Assembly: GCF_052030685.1 (NCBI RefSeq) | Contig: NZ_JBQAJM010000002.1 | Location: 66,183 to 130,182, forward strand | Reading direction: 5' to 3' | DNA from: Caedibacter sp052030685 | Lineage (GTDB): Bacteria > Pseudomonadota > Gammaproteobacteria > Francisellales > Francisellaceae | Length of the DNA stretch: 64,000 bases | Shown: positions 17,267-25,904 of the stretch, piece after piece | Layout of the letters: each line of letters begins with the position of its first letter | Position numbering within the stretch: position 1 is the first letter of the stretch | Notes under the pieces: model-generated | What the model was told of the DNA's origin: nothing | The model's database searches: none | What the model saw: only the letters and a program-made list of their open reading frames with translations | Translations under genes and position numbers: made by a program

Positions 17267-17540
17267 ATATCATTTCCTCTAACATTAAGTTGATTACGTT
17301 AGATTTTATTTTATATATTACCAATATAATTTAAATGTTGGTTCTACGGAACTTCCAACTTTATCAAACTCCACCTGATACAACTTATTGCGAGTTAGGA
17401 AAATAATCTGTAGGGTAAGTCGCTCTTAGCAATGTACAGCTTACCCTTTATGTTGATCATTCACCGCTAAGCGACATACCCTTGCGGCACTAACAGGATG
17501 TTTTGGGTGGTTGATATGCTATGGCATAAGTTTCAAACAC
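17267..17540. other. Structured intergenic region upstream of the accessory gene
   Basis: No gene is visible. The strand-independent features are an inverted repeat GTTGG-TTC-TACG-GAA-CTTCCAAC at 17337-17359 and a perfect eight-base inverted repeat AGGGTAAG (17411-17418) / CTTACCCT (17439-17446) with a 20-base loop. Sequence related to the loop (CGCTCTTAGC) recurs inverted as GCTAAGCG shortly after. The AT-rich part next to 17280 may hold the promoter of the accessory gene. Confidence 0.4.
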
Positions 17541-18653
17541 TTAAATATTAAAACAATTCGCCATCACTTTTAACACTTCATCCCCTTCATGCACGCTTGC
17601 CGAGGAAGTGCGCGTTAACAATAAAGCCTCATGTAGCACACTTAAAACCTGCGACTTGTTAACACCTAGAATACTATTTTTATCATAAATCGTTGCCAAT
17701 GGTGTATTCGGCTTTTGTAGTGAACCCAATAAATTATCCTGATAATCCACCATACCACCAATTGGTGCTCTGACACGTGAGAAGTCCTGCTCATAGCAAG
17801 CATATTTTTTACTGGTATTTTTCACATCTACTGGATTATTAATATAATCAAGGATCCCCGCTAATAAGTGCTTTGCATTCTTTAAGTCAAAGCTTTCCTT
17901 ACTGCCCATTTCATACGTAAACGCATGCTTTGGCGGTGTTTTACTATCTCCTGTTATACGATTCCAACACTCAGTTAATTGCCACCAAGGGTAAAAAATT
18001 GCTTGGTTAAAGCAACCACTAGGCTCATTTGGCGTCAAAATAAATGCATTACTATTAAAGTGTTTTAAGCGCGCTGAATGCAAATAACTCGGCGCATAAA
18101 TATATGGCACTGAGATTGAATCACAATGTAAATCAAAGCTAAAATCAGCAGCTAATGCCAAATCATGCAGGATATTTGCAAGCTTTTCATGGGGTGCTGT
18201 GTCATTTTGCAAACTAACGGCTAAACGTGTTTTAAGCAACTCTAAAAATTGCTGACATAGCACATTAAAGCCATGGTCTTTATGTTTATCAACAAAGTCC
18301 TCAAGATCAATCTTCGTTAAACCCGCATGTGCCGTAAGCAAGTTTTTAAATCCACGATTCCAATTCTCACCCGTTTTAGCATCAAAACGTCCATAGGTAT
18401 ACTCACCAATTTTAATATCCATTGCAAAAGGATTGGCAAACGGCACCAATGTCACATTGTATGGGAAGTCGTGTGTCTCTAGATACTCACGCAATAAATA
18501 AATCAAGGCAATGCCATTGCTCTCAGCAGCATGTAGTGCCGCCTGCATATAGATATTCGCCTTGGGCTTAGGGTGCTTATATTCAATCACACTAATGCTA
18601 TGTGTTAAGCCTGAGATCGTTGTTCTTAAGGGGATTTCTCTTATATTTATCAT
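17541..18653 (-). CDS. Zinc-dependent deacylase/carboxypeptidase of the AspA/AstE (M14-like) family
   Basis: The 370-residue protein belongs to the succinylglutamate desuccinylase/aspartoacylase superfamily, which removes acyl groups from amino acids with one zinc ion. The zinc site is visible as QAALHAAES (His41, Glu44) and a second His in FDLHCDS, with a catalytic Glu likely in the FTYEMGSKES segment. NVTLVPFANPFAMD and GRFDAKTGENWNRGF match the conserved substrate region. The C-terminal 100 residues form the usual beta domain. Its ATG overlaps the dapF stop (TAATG), so the two are translationally coupled; the substrate is not predictable, though an N-acyl amino acid or dipeptide fits. Confidence 0.85.
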   Translation of the reverse strand: MINIREIPLRTTISGLTHSISVIEYKHPKPKANIYMQAALHAAESNGIALIYLLREYLETHDFPYNVTLVPFANPFAMDIKIGEYTYGRFDAKTGENWNRGFKNLLTAHAGLTKIDLEDFVDKHKDHGFNVLCQQFLELLKTRLAVSLQNDTAPHEKLANILHDLALAADFSFDLHCDSISVPYIYAPSYLHSARLKHFNSNAFILTPNEPSGCFNQAIFYPWWQLTECWNRITGDSKTPPKHAFTYEMGSKESFDLKNAKHLLAGILDYINNPVDVKNTSKKYACYEQDFSRVRAPIGGMVDYQDNLLGSLQKPNTPLATIYDKNSILGVNKSQVLSVLHEALLLTRTSSASVHEGDEVLKVMANCFNI

Positions 18654-19438
18654 TACGCTACTTCTATTTGACCATTAAAAATCGATCTAACCACACCGCT
18701 TAATCGTACTTCTTCTGGTGTGCATTCAACCGTTAAATTACTTATGGCATTTTCCACGACCACTTTAGACTTTAAGAGACCTAAGGACACACCAGCATAA
18801 ACACTAGCAATACTACCACTACCACAAGAAGGTGTTATTCCCGTGCCACGCTCCCAATGATCTAAATAGATGCGATCTTTGGATAGGCGTTTTAATGCAT
18901 GCACATTAATACCGCCAGCGTATTGCGTTTGCAACACTCTACCAAGATCATCAAAATCTGTTAACTCAGTATGCTGTGAGCGAAACAATACCAAATGCGG
19001 ATTCCCCACATCAACCTCTAGTGCGTGATCAAAGCCCGAATCACCCATCAGTTTTTTTTGGCTCTCATTGACTACAGGTAAAGGAAAAGCCACCTCAATC
19101 CAATCATGCGCAACCAAGCGACAACGATGAACATAACCTCCGACCTCAATATTTACTTCTTCGCTTGCTTTTTCCGCAAGCAGTAAACTTGCCACTGCAC
19201 GCAAGCCATTACCACATTGCTTAGCTTTAGAGCCATCTTGGTTATAAATATGCATACTGGCATCGGCTTTGCCAGATTTTCTAATCAACAATAGCTGATC
19301 GGCACCGACACCAAAACGCCGATGACAGATTTGCTGCACTTGTCGCGCTTGCCAATTACGTGGTTTTTTGCGCTCATCAATGACAACAAAATCATTGCCT
19401 AACGCACACATTTTATTAAACATCAAAGGCTTATTCAC
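18653..19438 (-). CDS. dapF: Diaminopimelate epimerase
   Basis: DapF converts LL- to meso-diaminopimelate for lysine and peptidoglycan synthesis. The 261-residue protein has both catalytic cysteines: Cys75 in DGSKAKQCGNGLR and Cys205 in ERGTGITPSCGSGS. The second motif is somewhat unusual (most family members have ETLACGTG), while GNPHLV and the N-terminal MCALGNDF block are standard. Its start overlaps the end of the upstream ketosynthase gene by eight bases and its stop overlaps the following gene, so it is embedded in a tightly packed operon with the fatty-acid-like module. Confidence 0.93.
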   Translation of the reverse strand: MNKPLMFNKMCALGNDFVVIDERKKPRNWQARQVQQICHRRFGVGADQLLLIRKSGKADASMHIYNQDGSKAKQCGNGLRAVASLLLAEKASEEVNIEVGGYVHRCRLVAHDWIEVAFPLPVVNESQKKLMGDSGFDHALEVDVGNPHLVLFRSQHTELTDFDDLGRVLQTQYAGGINVHALKRLSKDRIYLDHWERGTGITPSCGSGSIASVYAGVSLGLLKSKVVVENAISNLTVECTPEEVRLSGVVRSIFNGQIEVA

Positions 19439-20669
19439 TGTGATAATCCTTAAAAATCAACGAGGTATTAATACCACCAAAGGCAAAATTATTACTCATA
19501 ACAATGTTTGTTTTAAGCTTTTTTGGATTGCCAATGATGTAGTTAAGCTCAGCGCAAGCCCCATCGACCTTTTGCAAATTTGCCGTTGGCATAAATTCAC
19601 CTTCCTTCATCATCATAATCGACAACCATGACTCAAGCGCGCCACAAGCACCTAATGTATGACCAAAGTTACCCTTAAGTGAACTTACCGGCGTTTTGTT
19701 GCCAAACAAGGTAAAAGTCGCCTCACTTTCAGCAATATCACCGCGATCAGTTGCCGTACCATGCGCGCAAATATAACCGATATCATTGGCATTGACGTTA
19801 GCATCTGCCATGGCAAGCTTCAAGGCTTCAACCATTTTTTGTGCTGTCGGTTGAGTGATGTGTCTTGCGTCACAATTTGTGCCAAAACCGATAACCTCAG
19901 CATAAATCTTGGCACCTCGCGCCTTAGCGTGCTCATATTCCTCTAAGATTAATGTACATGCGCCTTCACCAATGACTAAACCATCACGTGCTTGATCGAA
20001 AGGTCTGGGTGTCATATGCGGCTTATCATTTTGTTGACTTGTGGCAAATAAAGTATCAAAAATCGTCACTTGACTAGGACATAACTCTTCGGCACCTCCT
20101 GCCAACATCACCTTTTGATAACCATGTTTAATCGACTCATACGCATAACCAATGGCTTGTGAACTTGACGTGCATGCACTTGATGTCGGGATCACACGTC
20201 CTGTTAAGCCAAAGATAAGGGCAACATTAACCGCACAGGTATGACTCATTGATTTGACATAGGTCGTGGCACTAACGTTTTGCACGGTTTTCTCAGTCTC
20301 AATCTTAATCAGATCACACAAAGCTTGCGTGCTTCCTGAGCATGATCCAAAAGCAATGCCAACATCACCATTTTCAAGCAATGCTTTTTGATCAAGAATG
20401 CCCGCATCTTTTAATGCATTCTCACTGGCAACCGTTGCTAATTGGGCAACACGTCCCATCGAGCGGGTTTGTTTGCGCGTATAATGGGTCGGCATTTCAA
20501 AATCAGTAATTGGTGCGCCTAAGTTGGTATGTAATCCGTTGATTTCTTGCCATGCTTCAATCTTCTTTGTCGCTGTTTTGCCTTGAAGCAATGATGCTTT
20601 AATCGTATGCCAATCATTGCCTAAAGCAGTAATACCTGCCATGCCGGTAATCACAACACGCTTATTCAT
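19431..20669 (-). CDS. Beta-ketoacyl-ACP synthase (FabF-like, ApeR position)
   Basis: This thiolase-fold condensing enzyme extends an acyl chain with malonyl-ACP. The catalytic triad is present: Cys166 in PTSSACTSSS, His in CAHGTATDRGD and His in GNFGHTLGACGALES. The ATG at 20669 is preferred over an upstream in-frame start because MNKRVVITGM is the typical N-terminus and it overlaps the stop of the reductase gene by four bases (ATGA). At 412 residues it has normal FabF length. It is the last of a KS-DH-KR-KS set in the order of apeO, apeP, apeQ and apeR of aryl-polyene clusters, of which apeR is the FabF-like enzyme. Confidence 0.9.
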   Translation of the reverse strand: MNKRVVITGMAGITALGNDWHTIKASLLQGKTATKKIEAWQEINGLHTNLGAPITDFEMPTHYTRKQTRSMGRVAQLATVASENALKDAGILDQKALLENGDVGIAFGSCSGSTQALCDLIKIETEKTVQNVSATTYVKSMSHTCAVNVALIFGLTGRVIPTSSACTSSSQAIGYAYESIKHGYQKVMLAGGAEELCPSQVTIFDTLFATSQQNDKPHMTPRPFDQARDGLVIGEGACTLILEEYEHAKARGAKIYAEVIGFGTNCDARHITQPTAQKMVEALKLAMADANVNANDIGYICAHGTATDRGDIAESEATFTLFGNKTPVSSLKGNFGHTLGACGALESWLSIMMMKEGEFMPTANLQKVDGACAELNYIIGNPKKLKTNIVMSNNFAFGGINTSLIFKDYHSE

Positions 20670-21394
20670 ATCAAGCCACCGTTGACTGAGATTACTTGAC
20701 GCGTGATATAACTTGCAGCATCGGAGCATAAGAAATTAATCACCGAAGCCACCTCTTCAACCTTACCTGCTCGGCGCATCGGAATATGTTTTTCAATCTC
20801 ATCTTTATACTCTAAGTTTTTAATCATATCGGTTTCAATTAAGCCAGGTGCTACACAATTAACGGTGATTTTACGTTTGGCAAGCTCCAGTGCCAAGGCT
20901 TTTGTCGCGCCAATAATACCTGATTTTGCTGCACTGTAATTGACTTGCCCTTTATTGCCTGCAACGCCTGAAACAGAGGCTAATGTGACAATGCGCCCGC
21001 CTTTTCTTAGCTGAATCATCGGCATCACACACGGCTTTAATACATTATAAAAGCCATCTAAATTGGTTTGAATAACGCGATCCCACATCTCACCTTCCAT
21101 TGCTGGAAACGGCACATCTTGACAAATTCCTGCATTATTAACAACTGCATAAAATGCACCATTTTGCGCAATTTCAGTGTTTAACTTTTCGTGACACGCC
21201 ACTCTATCTTGTAGGTCAAATTGAATTAGCGATGCCTTGCCACCATTTTCTTCAATAAAACGCTTTGTTTGATTAGCGCCTTCAACATCGCTGTGATAAT
21301 GCACCACAACCTCAAAGCCAAACTGTGCCAACATAATCGCAGCCCCTTGCCCAATACCTTTGCTTGCTCCCGTTACTAATGCTCTTTTATTCAA
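20666..21394 (-). CDS. 3-oxoacyl-ACP reductase (FabG-like, ApeQ position)
   Basis: A 242-residue short-chain dehydrogenase that reduces beta-ketoacyl-ACP with NADPH. Visible are the cofactor loop TGASKGIGQG (residues 8-17), NNAGI near 86, the catalytic Ser in LASVSGVAGN and the Tyr-Lys pair in VNYSAAKSG, then the PG-hinge APGLIETDM. It starts within four bases of the dehydratase stop and ends overlapping the ketosynthase start, so the four genes form one transcript. Its position between a dehydratase and FabF-like synthase argues for a dedicated polyene or unusual fatty acid pathway rather than general fatty-acid synthesis. Confidence 0.9.
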   Translation of the reverse strand: MNKRALVTGASKGIGQGAAIMLAQFGFEVVVHYHSDVEGANQTKRFIEENGGKASLIQFDLQDRVACHEKLNTEIAQNGAFYAVVNNAGICQDVPFPAMEGEMWDRVIQTNLDGFYNVLKPCVMPMIQLRKGGRIVTLASVSGVAGNKGQVNYSAAKSGIIGATKALALELAKRKITVNCVAPGLIETDMIKNLEYKDEIEKHIPMRRAGKVEEVASVINFLCSDAASYITRQVISVNGGLI

Positions 21395-21846
21395 AATACT
21401 TTCCCCTGAATGATTTCTGTAAACGCTTGATCACTTGGCTGATAGGCGCTGAACTTTGCTTGTGCAACACATTGATCTTGTTGATGAATCTCACACCTAA
21501 ACACCCCTAATGGATCATTTATAAACTCTTTGTGAGCAATAATCGTCAATAGATCCCCTTCATCAAAGTTTGCGCGTGTCGTTTTGAAATTACGCACACT
21601 AATCATAAATCCACGTCTTGGCGCGTGATCACTTTCATCTCCTTGAAAATAAGCTAATGCAGCCGAAGCTTGCGCCATCATCTCAATGCCCGCCCAAGCA
21701 TACACACCATTAATTTCATCGTCATAAAAAATATGCTCCGGGGTAATTGTGGCAAGGCAAACAGATTTTTCTTCATTAACCTCTTGTAACGAGTCAATCA
21801 ACTGCATAGGGGGTGATTGTGGGATAATTTCAGTTAAGTCATACAT
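21391..21846 (-). CDS. 3-hydroxyacyl-ACP dehydratase-like hotdog protein (ApeP position)
   Basis: A 151-residue protein of the hotdog fold, dehydrating 3-hydroxyacyl-ACP. Family features are IIPQSPPMQLIDSLQEV at the N-terminus, the segment DDEINGVYAWAGIEMMAQAS that covers the central hotdog helix, and a following GFMISVRNF beta strand. The start is ATG 21846 or the GTG three bases earlier; AAAGGAGG lies 8-11 bases upstream and overlaps the stop of the preceding ketosynthase. The form resembles the FabZ-like dehydratases of aryl-polyene clusters more than classical FabZ (no HFPG motif seen). Confidence 0.8.
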   Translation of the reverse strand: MYDLTEIIPQSPPMQLIDSLQEVNEEKSVCLATITPEHIFYDDEINGVYAWAGIEMMAQASAALAYFQGDESDHAPRRGFMISVRNFKTTRANFDEGDLLTIIAHKEFINDPLGVFRCEIHQQDQCVAQAKFSAYQPSDQAFTEIIQGKVF

Positions 21847-21853
21847 CACAAAC

Positions 21854-23047
21854 TTAGCCTCCTTTGTTAGCTCTAGCGACAATTAAGCTGACATTATTAC
21901 CACCAAATGCAAATGAATTACTTAAAAAATAAGGTTTTTGCCAAACACTCTGTTCATTCGTCAATTGAATTTCTGGTAATGCGCTATCAAATTCAGTCGT
22001 GCTGACTTGTGCAGGCAACGTACGATTTGGGTTGTACTCTTCTGATAACAATAGTGCACAAAGCGCTAACTCGGTGGCACTTGCAGCCCCCAATGTATGC
22101 CCGGTCAACGGCTTGGTCGAACCACATAAAACGTTATTAGCAAATACCTCAAAAATGGCTTTACTCTCCATCTGATCATTCTTCGGTGTTGCCGTGCCAT
22201 GCGCATTGACATAGGCAATATCCTCTGGCTTAAGATGGGCATCTTTTAGTGCATTTAGCATTGCCTGTTTTGCCCCTACACCTTCTGGATCGGGTGAGGT
22301 AATATGATAAGCATCAGAGGTTTCTCCACCGCCTAAAAGTGCTAAATCTGCTGGTGTTTTACTTAAAACAAATAATGCAGCTCCCTCACCGATATTAATC
22401 CCATCACGGTCGTGTCCAAAGGGCTGGCAAATGCTTTTTGTCACTGAATCTAATGCATCAAAACCATTAATTGGTAACTCTGACAAGCTATCCGCTCCAC
22501 CAACAATACAAATATCACATAACCCTGAATTGATTAGACGCTTTGCCGAAAGAAAAGCTTTACCACTTGAAGAGCATGCTGTTGAGATCACATAACAAGG
22601 ACCATTAGCCTCAGCAAGCTTAGCAACAAACTCTGCCATTGTGCCAAATTCTTGCTGATGGTAGTGAAAATTGGCAAGCATTTCCCCTGTTTGCATATAA
22701 TGCGTAAATGACTGCTCACCCTCTAAAATACCCGAAGTACTTGTGCCCAAAATAACAGCTATCCTATGTTGATCCGTTGTTTTTGCTAGCAGATCATAAG
22801 CAGGCTTTATCTCTTGAAACGCCTTATACAACATGCGGTTATTATGGCAATCAATTGACTGATACTTACTAGGTAATGCCTCTAATTGACAGCTCACTTT
22901 GCCAACATAAGTTTGCCGCCCACTAAAAAGCTTATTATATGGCGTCAATGGTGAAGCATTCGCCAACAGTGCTTTAGCAACTTCTTGCTTGTTATTGCCA
23001 AGTGCGTTTAATACCGCAAAATCATTAATATAAATAGTCTCTGGCAT
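21854..23047 (-). CDS. Beta-ketoacyl-ACP synthase (ApeO-like position)
   Basis: A 397-residue condensing enzyme, second of two ketosynthases in the module. The active-site Cys158 lies in VISTACSSSGKA, and the two His motifs are NAHGTATPKND and LTGHTLGAASATELA. Its N-terminus (IYINDFAVLNALGNN) and shorter length distinguish it from FabF and fit the first ketosynthase (ApeO) of aryl-polyene loci. The gene is the first of the KS-DH-KR-KS run and starts four bases after the stop of the YqiA-like gene. Confidence 0.88.
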   Translation of the reverse strand: MPETIYINDFAVLNALGNNKQEVAKALLANASPLTPYNKLFSGRQTYVGKVSCQLEALPSKYQSIDCHNNRMLYKAFQEIKPAYDLLAKTTDQHRIAVILGTSTSGILEGEQSFTHYMQTGEMLANFHYHQQEFGTMAEFVAKLAEANGPCYVISTACSSSGKAFLSAKRLINSGLCDICIVGGADSLSELPINGFDALDSVTKSICQPFGHDRDGINIGEGAALFVLSKTPADLALLGGGETSDAYHITSPDPEGVGAKQAMLNALKDAHLKPEDIAYVNAHGTATPKNDQMESKAIFEVFANNVLCGSTKPLTGHTLGAASATELALCALLLSEEYNPNRTLPAQVSTTEFDSALPEIQLTNEQSVWQKPYFLSNSFAFGGNNVSLIVARANKGG

Positions 23048-23051
23048 ATTG

Positions 23052-23621
23052 TTAATCGCACATCGTTGAATGCATTGCTAGAAACCGTCGGATGTCATCA
23101 AAACTAACGTCTATATCACTATAAGCATGCCCTTGACCGGATTTGATATCAATGTGCGCGCCTTTAAATACCTCAAGTGCCAAATCAGCAGGTGTTGATT
23201 GATCATCCTTCTGTAATAGCAGCAAATAATCTTGTAATGCCATTAATTTTTTTGGCATCGCATTAACTAACGCCATTGCTTCATCATGCACATGTGCATA
23301 AGCAGGCAGTTGCGCAATCAAATCTAGGCGAGCTGCCGGATTGATCAAAATGACTTTATTAACATCATCACGCGTTTGCTTTAACAAATGTGCCATATAC
23401 CCCCCCAATGAACTACCAATAATAATCTTATGATCAGCAGAGGCGTTATCTAACAACTTATGAATCAGATCCAGTGCGGCTTTTGTTTGCATGGGTAACT
23501 CAGGGGCATCGATCGATGCCTCTGGAAATTGCTCACCAAGCCAAGTTTTAAGCTTTTGCGCTTTTGGCGAATTAGGTGAGCCTTGAAAGCCATGTAAGTA
23601 AAGAAAATAATTATTTGTCAT
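23052..23621 (-). CDS. YqiA-like esterase (UPF0227 alpha/beta hydrolase)
   Basis: A 189-residue alpha/beta hydrolase. The oxyanion-type start FLYLHGFQGSP (residues about 5-15), nucleophile elbow IIGSSLGGYMA (Ser near residue 69) and a C-terminal His in GQGHAYSD form the likely triad; this is the plan of E. coli YqiA, an esterase acting on palmitoyl-CoA. The ATG at 23621 with GGTGG upstream is preferred, since the longer in-frame extension overlaps the upstream gene and does not resemble the family. It lies between the kinase-epimerase fusion and the ketosynthase module and may act as a thioesterase for that module, which is an inference. Confidence 0.8.
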   Translation of the reverse strand: MTNNYFLYLHGFQGSPNSPKAQKLKTWLGEQFPEASIDAPELPMQTKAALDLIHKLLDNASADHKIIIGSSLGGYMAHLLKQTRDDVNKVILINPAARLDLIAQLPAYAHVHDEAMALVNAMPKKLMALQDYLLLLQKDDQSTPADLALEVFKGAHIDIKSGQGHAYSDIDVSFDDIRRFLAMHSTMCD

Positions 23622-23637
23622 ACATCCACCGTCCTTT

Positions 23638-25332
23638 TTATCGCAACATATATTGCCAACAGTTGACCAAATGATAACCTGTTGTTGATTTGACATCATC
23701 AAAGCCTGCAACACCTGCATGATCAACATATTCAATCGGTAAGTCATGCTTAAGAAATGTCTTTGAAAAAATACTTAACGCATGATCTAATACTTCATAG
23801 TTTGCTGTCATTGCCAAATAACGCATATACTCCAACATTGGCCAAATACGATATTGCATTTCTTTGACTTCACTACTTAAGTTAGGTTTCACAACCCCAT
23901 GATCATTAATACCAACGTTAGCTGCTGCCTGATACAATCGAGCATGATCATCCATTACATCAAGATTGATTTTTAACGCTTTTGCCTCGACACTCAAACT
24001 ACTCCACTCAAAACTATGTCCTGGCTCAAATAGTGCTGATTTAGCTTCTTTAGAGTATTCACGCATTAAATGTTTTTCATTATCAAAAAACAGTGTAATA
24101 ATCTGACGATATAGCGCTTCAGCTTGGGTTTTGAAAGTACTATCTTGGGTGTGGCAATACGCATTTAGATACGCCTCGAATAAGTGCATTAAAGCATTTT
24201 GCCCAATCACCCCATTATCGTCTTTGAGCGCTTTAAAATCATTTACAATAAACTTTTCAGTGATTAGCTTATTGACATGTTCAATATCCGCTCTAATTAC
24301 GCTTTCTTTAAACGTGCCATACAGTCTTGATAAAGCAAATAGCACAAAAGCATATTCATATAAATCATTGTCATCTTTTGAGCTTTGCGTCTTAATCCAG
24401 ACTTTCTTCTGCTCATCGAAATATTGCGACTTCATGACTTGATATAGTTTATAGGCATATGCATTGGCTTTATGTGTATTGGTTAATTCACCATAGGTCA
24501 ATAAAAAGAATAAACTCCTCGTTTGACACAATAAGCGTGTATTGGCTTGACCTATCTTTTGTGGTGCATTTAAAAACTCTGGCGCATAACCCAACTGATC
24601 AATCGCTTTTGTCAACAACTGATAATAGGCGCCAATAGCAGCTGTCATATGCTCATTATTTCTAAGCTTGATTGCTGCATAAACCTTGGCAAAAACCCCA
24701 TCAATATCCAATAAGCCAGTATCAATAATCAATGCATCTTCAGCAGGTTTTAGTGGTGCTACTTCACGATTGCGATCTTGATGATCACGTGCTTCAAGTT
24801 GCGTTAATATCTCTGTGAAGTCGGCTTTTTGACCTTTAGCAATAAGCTCATCATAGCGCCTTTGCGCACGAATTTGACTGCCCGCTTCTAAGAAAAACTT
24901 GTGTTTCGCTTTAGGGAAAACCACCGTCCCCATATCGCGTCCATCGGCAACCAAACCTTTAACGCCTTGTGCAAAGCTCTGCTGACAAGACAACAATGCA
25001 TCGCGCACTATGGCAATCTTGGCTATCTTTGACGCCATCATCCCCGTTTGCTCTTGGCGAATACGTGTAGTGACATCCTCGCCATCAAGAAAGGCTTTTG
25101 TTTGATTGCCCTCAACGGTGAAGTGAATATCCAGTTGGCTGAGTTCATCATATAATAATTGTTCATTGCTTATATCAGTCCCATGATCAAGCACATAAAG
25201 TGCTGCCAATCGGTAAATGGCACCACTATCTAAAAGTGCATAATCAAGCTTTTGCGCTAACAGGCGCGATAATGTCCCCTTGCCGACGCCACTTGGGCCA
25301 TCAATGGTAATAATTTCAACTTTATTTGACAT
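23638..25332 (-). CDS. cmk: Fusion: cytidylate kinase + N-acylglucosamine 2-epimerase-like domain
   Basis: Residues 1-225 are a complete cytidylate kinase, which phosphorylates CMP and dCMP: P-loop GPSGVGKGT (12-20), LDSGAIYRLAALY, VADGRDMGTVVFP (about 129-141) and the KPAEDALIIDTG end. From about residue 230 to the C-terminus (564) the same frame encodes an alpha/alpha-barrel domain of the AGE family: GYAPEFLN, LYEYAFVLFALSRLYGTF, NALMHLFEAYLNAY, the strong signature EPGHSFEWSSL (near 437) and a terminal TGYHLVNCWQYML. AGE enzymes epimerise GlcNAc and ManNAc or isomerise mannose. Normal Cmk is about 225 residues, so the extension is unusual. No stop or start signal is visible at the junction. 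Confidence 0.88.
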   Translation of the reverse strand: MSNKVEIITIDGPSGVGKGTLSRLLAQKLDYALLDSGAIYRLAALYVLDHGTDISNEQLLYDELSQLDIHFTVEGNQTKAFLDGEDVTTRIRQEQTGMMASKIAKIAIVRDALLSCQQSFAQGVKGLVADGRDMGTVVFPKAKHKFFLEAGSQIRAQRRYDELIAKGQKADFTEILTQLEARDHQDRNREVAPLKPAEDALIIDTGLLDIDGVFAKVYAAIKLRNNEHMTAAIGAYYQLLTKAIDQLGYAPEFLNAPQKIGQANTRLLCQTRSLFFLLTYGELTNTHKANAYAYKLYQVMKSQYFDEQKKVWIKTQSSKDDNDLYEYAFVLFALSRLYGTFKESVIRADIEHVNKLITEKFIVNDFKALKDDNGVIGQNALMHLFEAYLNAYCHTQDSTFKTQAEALYRQIITLFFDNEKHLMREYSKEAKSALFEPGHSFEWSSLSVEAKALKINLDVMDDHARLYQAAANVGINDHGVVKPNLSSEVKEMQYRIWPMLEYMRYLAMTANYEVLDHALSIFSKTFLKHDLPIEYVDHAGVAGFDDVKSTTGYHLVNCWQYMLR

Positions 25333-25483
25333 CTAAAATAAATCCTAAACACTATATATCGCCCGCAAAATGATTTACGAACGGTATACACACAAGTCTT
25401 TGCCCAATTCTACTATCTATTGTTTTAGAAACCAATCTATAATAGCTTTTATGCTCGTTTTCAACTTAACTAGGATGATGATA

Positions 25484-25903
25484 ATGACAGATATTCGCTG
25501 GCTGCAACGCTTTGACAACTATCAAAAAGCACTCTCGCAATTACAAAGTGCCGTCACTCTAGCACATCAAAGACCTTTGTCATTACTTGAAAAACAAGGA
25601 CTCATTCAAGGGTTTGAATACACTCATGAGCTTGCATGGAAAACATTAAAAGATTTTCTTAAACACCGCGGTAATACCGAAGATATTTTCGGATCAAAAG
25701 ATGCAACAAGGCAAGCATTTGCCAATGGCTTAATTGACAATGGTGATATTTGGATGCAAATGATTCAAAGTCGCAATTTGACCTCTCACACTTATGATGA
25801 AAGCACGGTCGAAGAAATTGCCACATTGATCTTAAACGAATATATTAACTGCTTCACGCAACTAGCTGAGACATTACAAAATTTAGCGACAAAAGAGTTG
25901 TAA
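25484..25903 (+). CDS. HI0074-type nucleotidyltransferase substrate-binding (HEPN-like) protein
   Basis: The 139-residue helical protein matches the HI0074 family: DIRWLQRFDNYQKALSQLQ at the N-terminus, the segment QGLIQGFEYTHELAWKTLKDFL, then GSKDATRQAFANGLID and a MIQSRNLTSHTYDE motif with the usual RN..H..Y. The partner nucleotidyltransferase follows after one base. Upstream in-frame ATG codons exist, but the one at 25484 with AGGATG upstream fits the family start; the ATG at 25475 is the nearest alternative. A TATAAT at 25438-25443 is a likely -10. Such MNT/HEPN-like pairs act as toxin-antitoxin modules in some bacteria. Confidence 0.88.
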   Translation: MTDIRWLQRFDNYQKALSQLQSAVTLAHQRPLSLLEKQGLIQGFEYTHELAWKTLKDFLKHRGNTEDIFGSKDATRQAFANGLIDNGDIWMQMIQSRNLTSHTYDESTVEEIATLILNEYINCFTQLAETLQNLATKEL

Positions 25904-25904
25904 T

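Noticed and set aside
20670..20729. N-terminal extension of 20 residues on the FabF-like synthase
   Set aside because: It overlaps the reductase gene, has no ribosome binding site and is not found in the family; ATG 20669 fits better.
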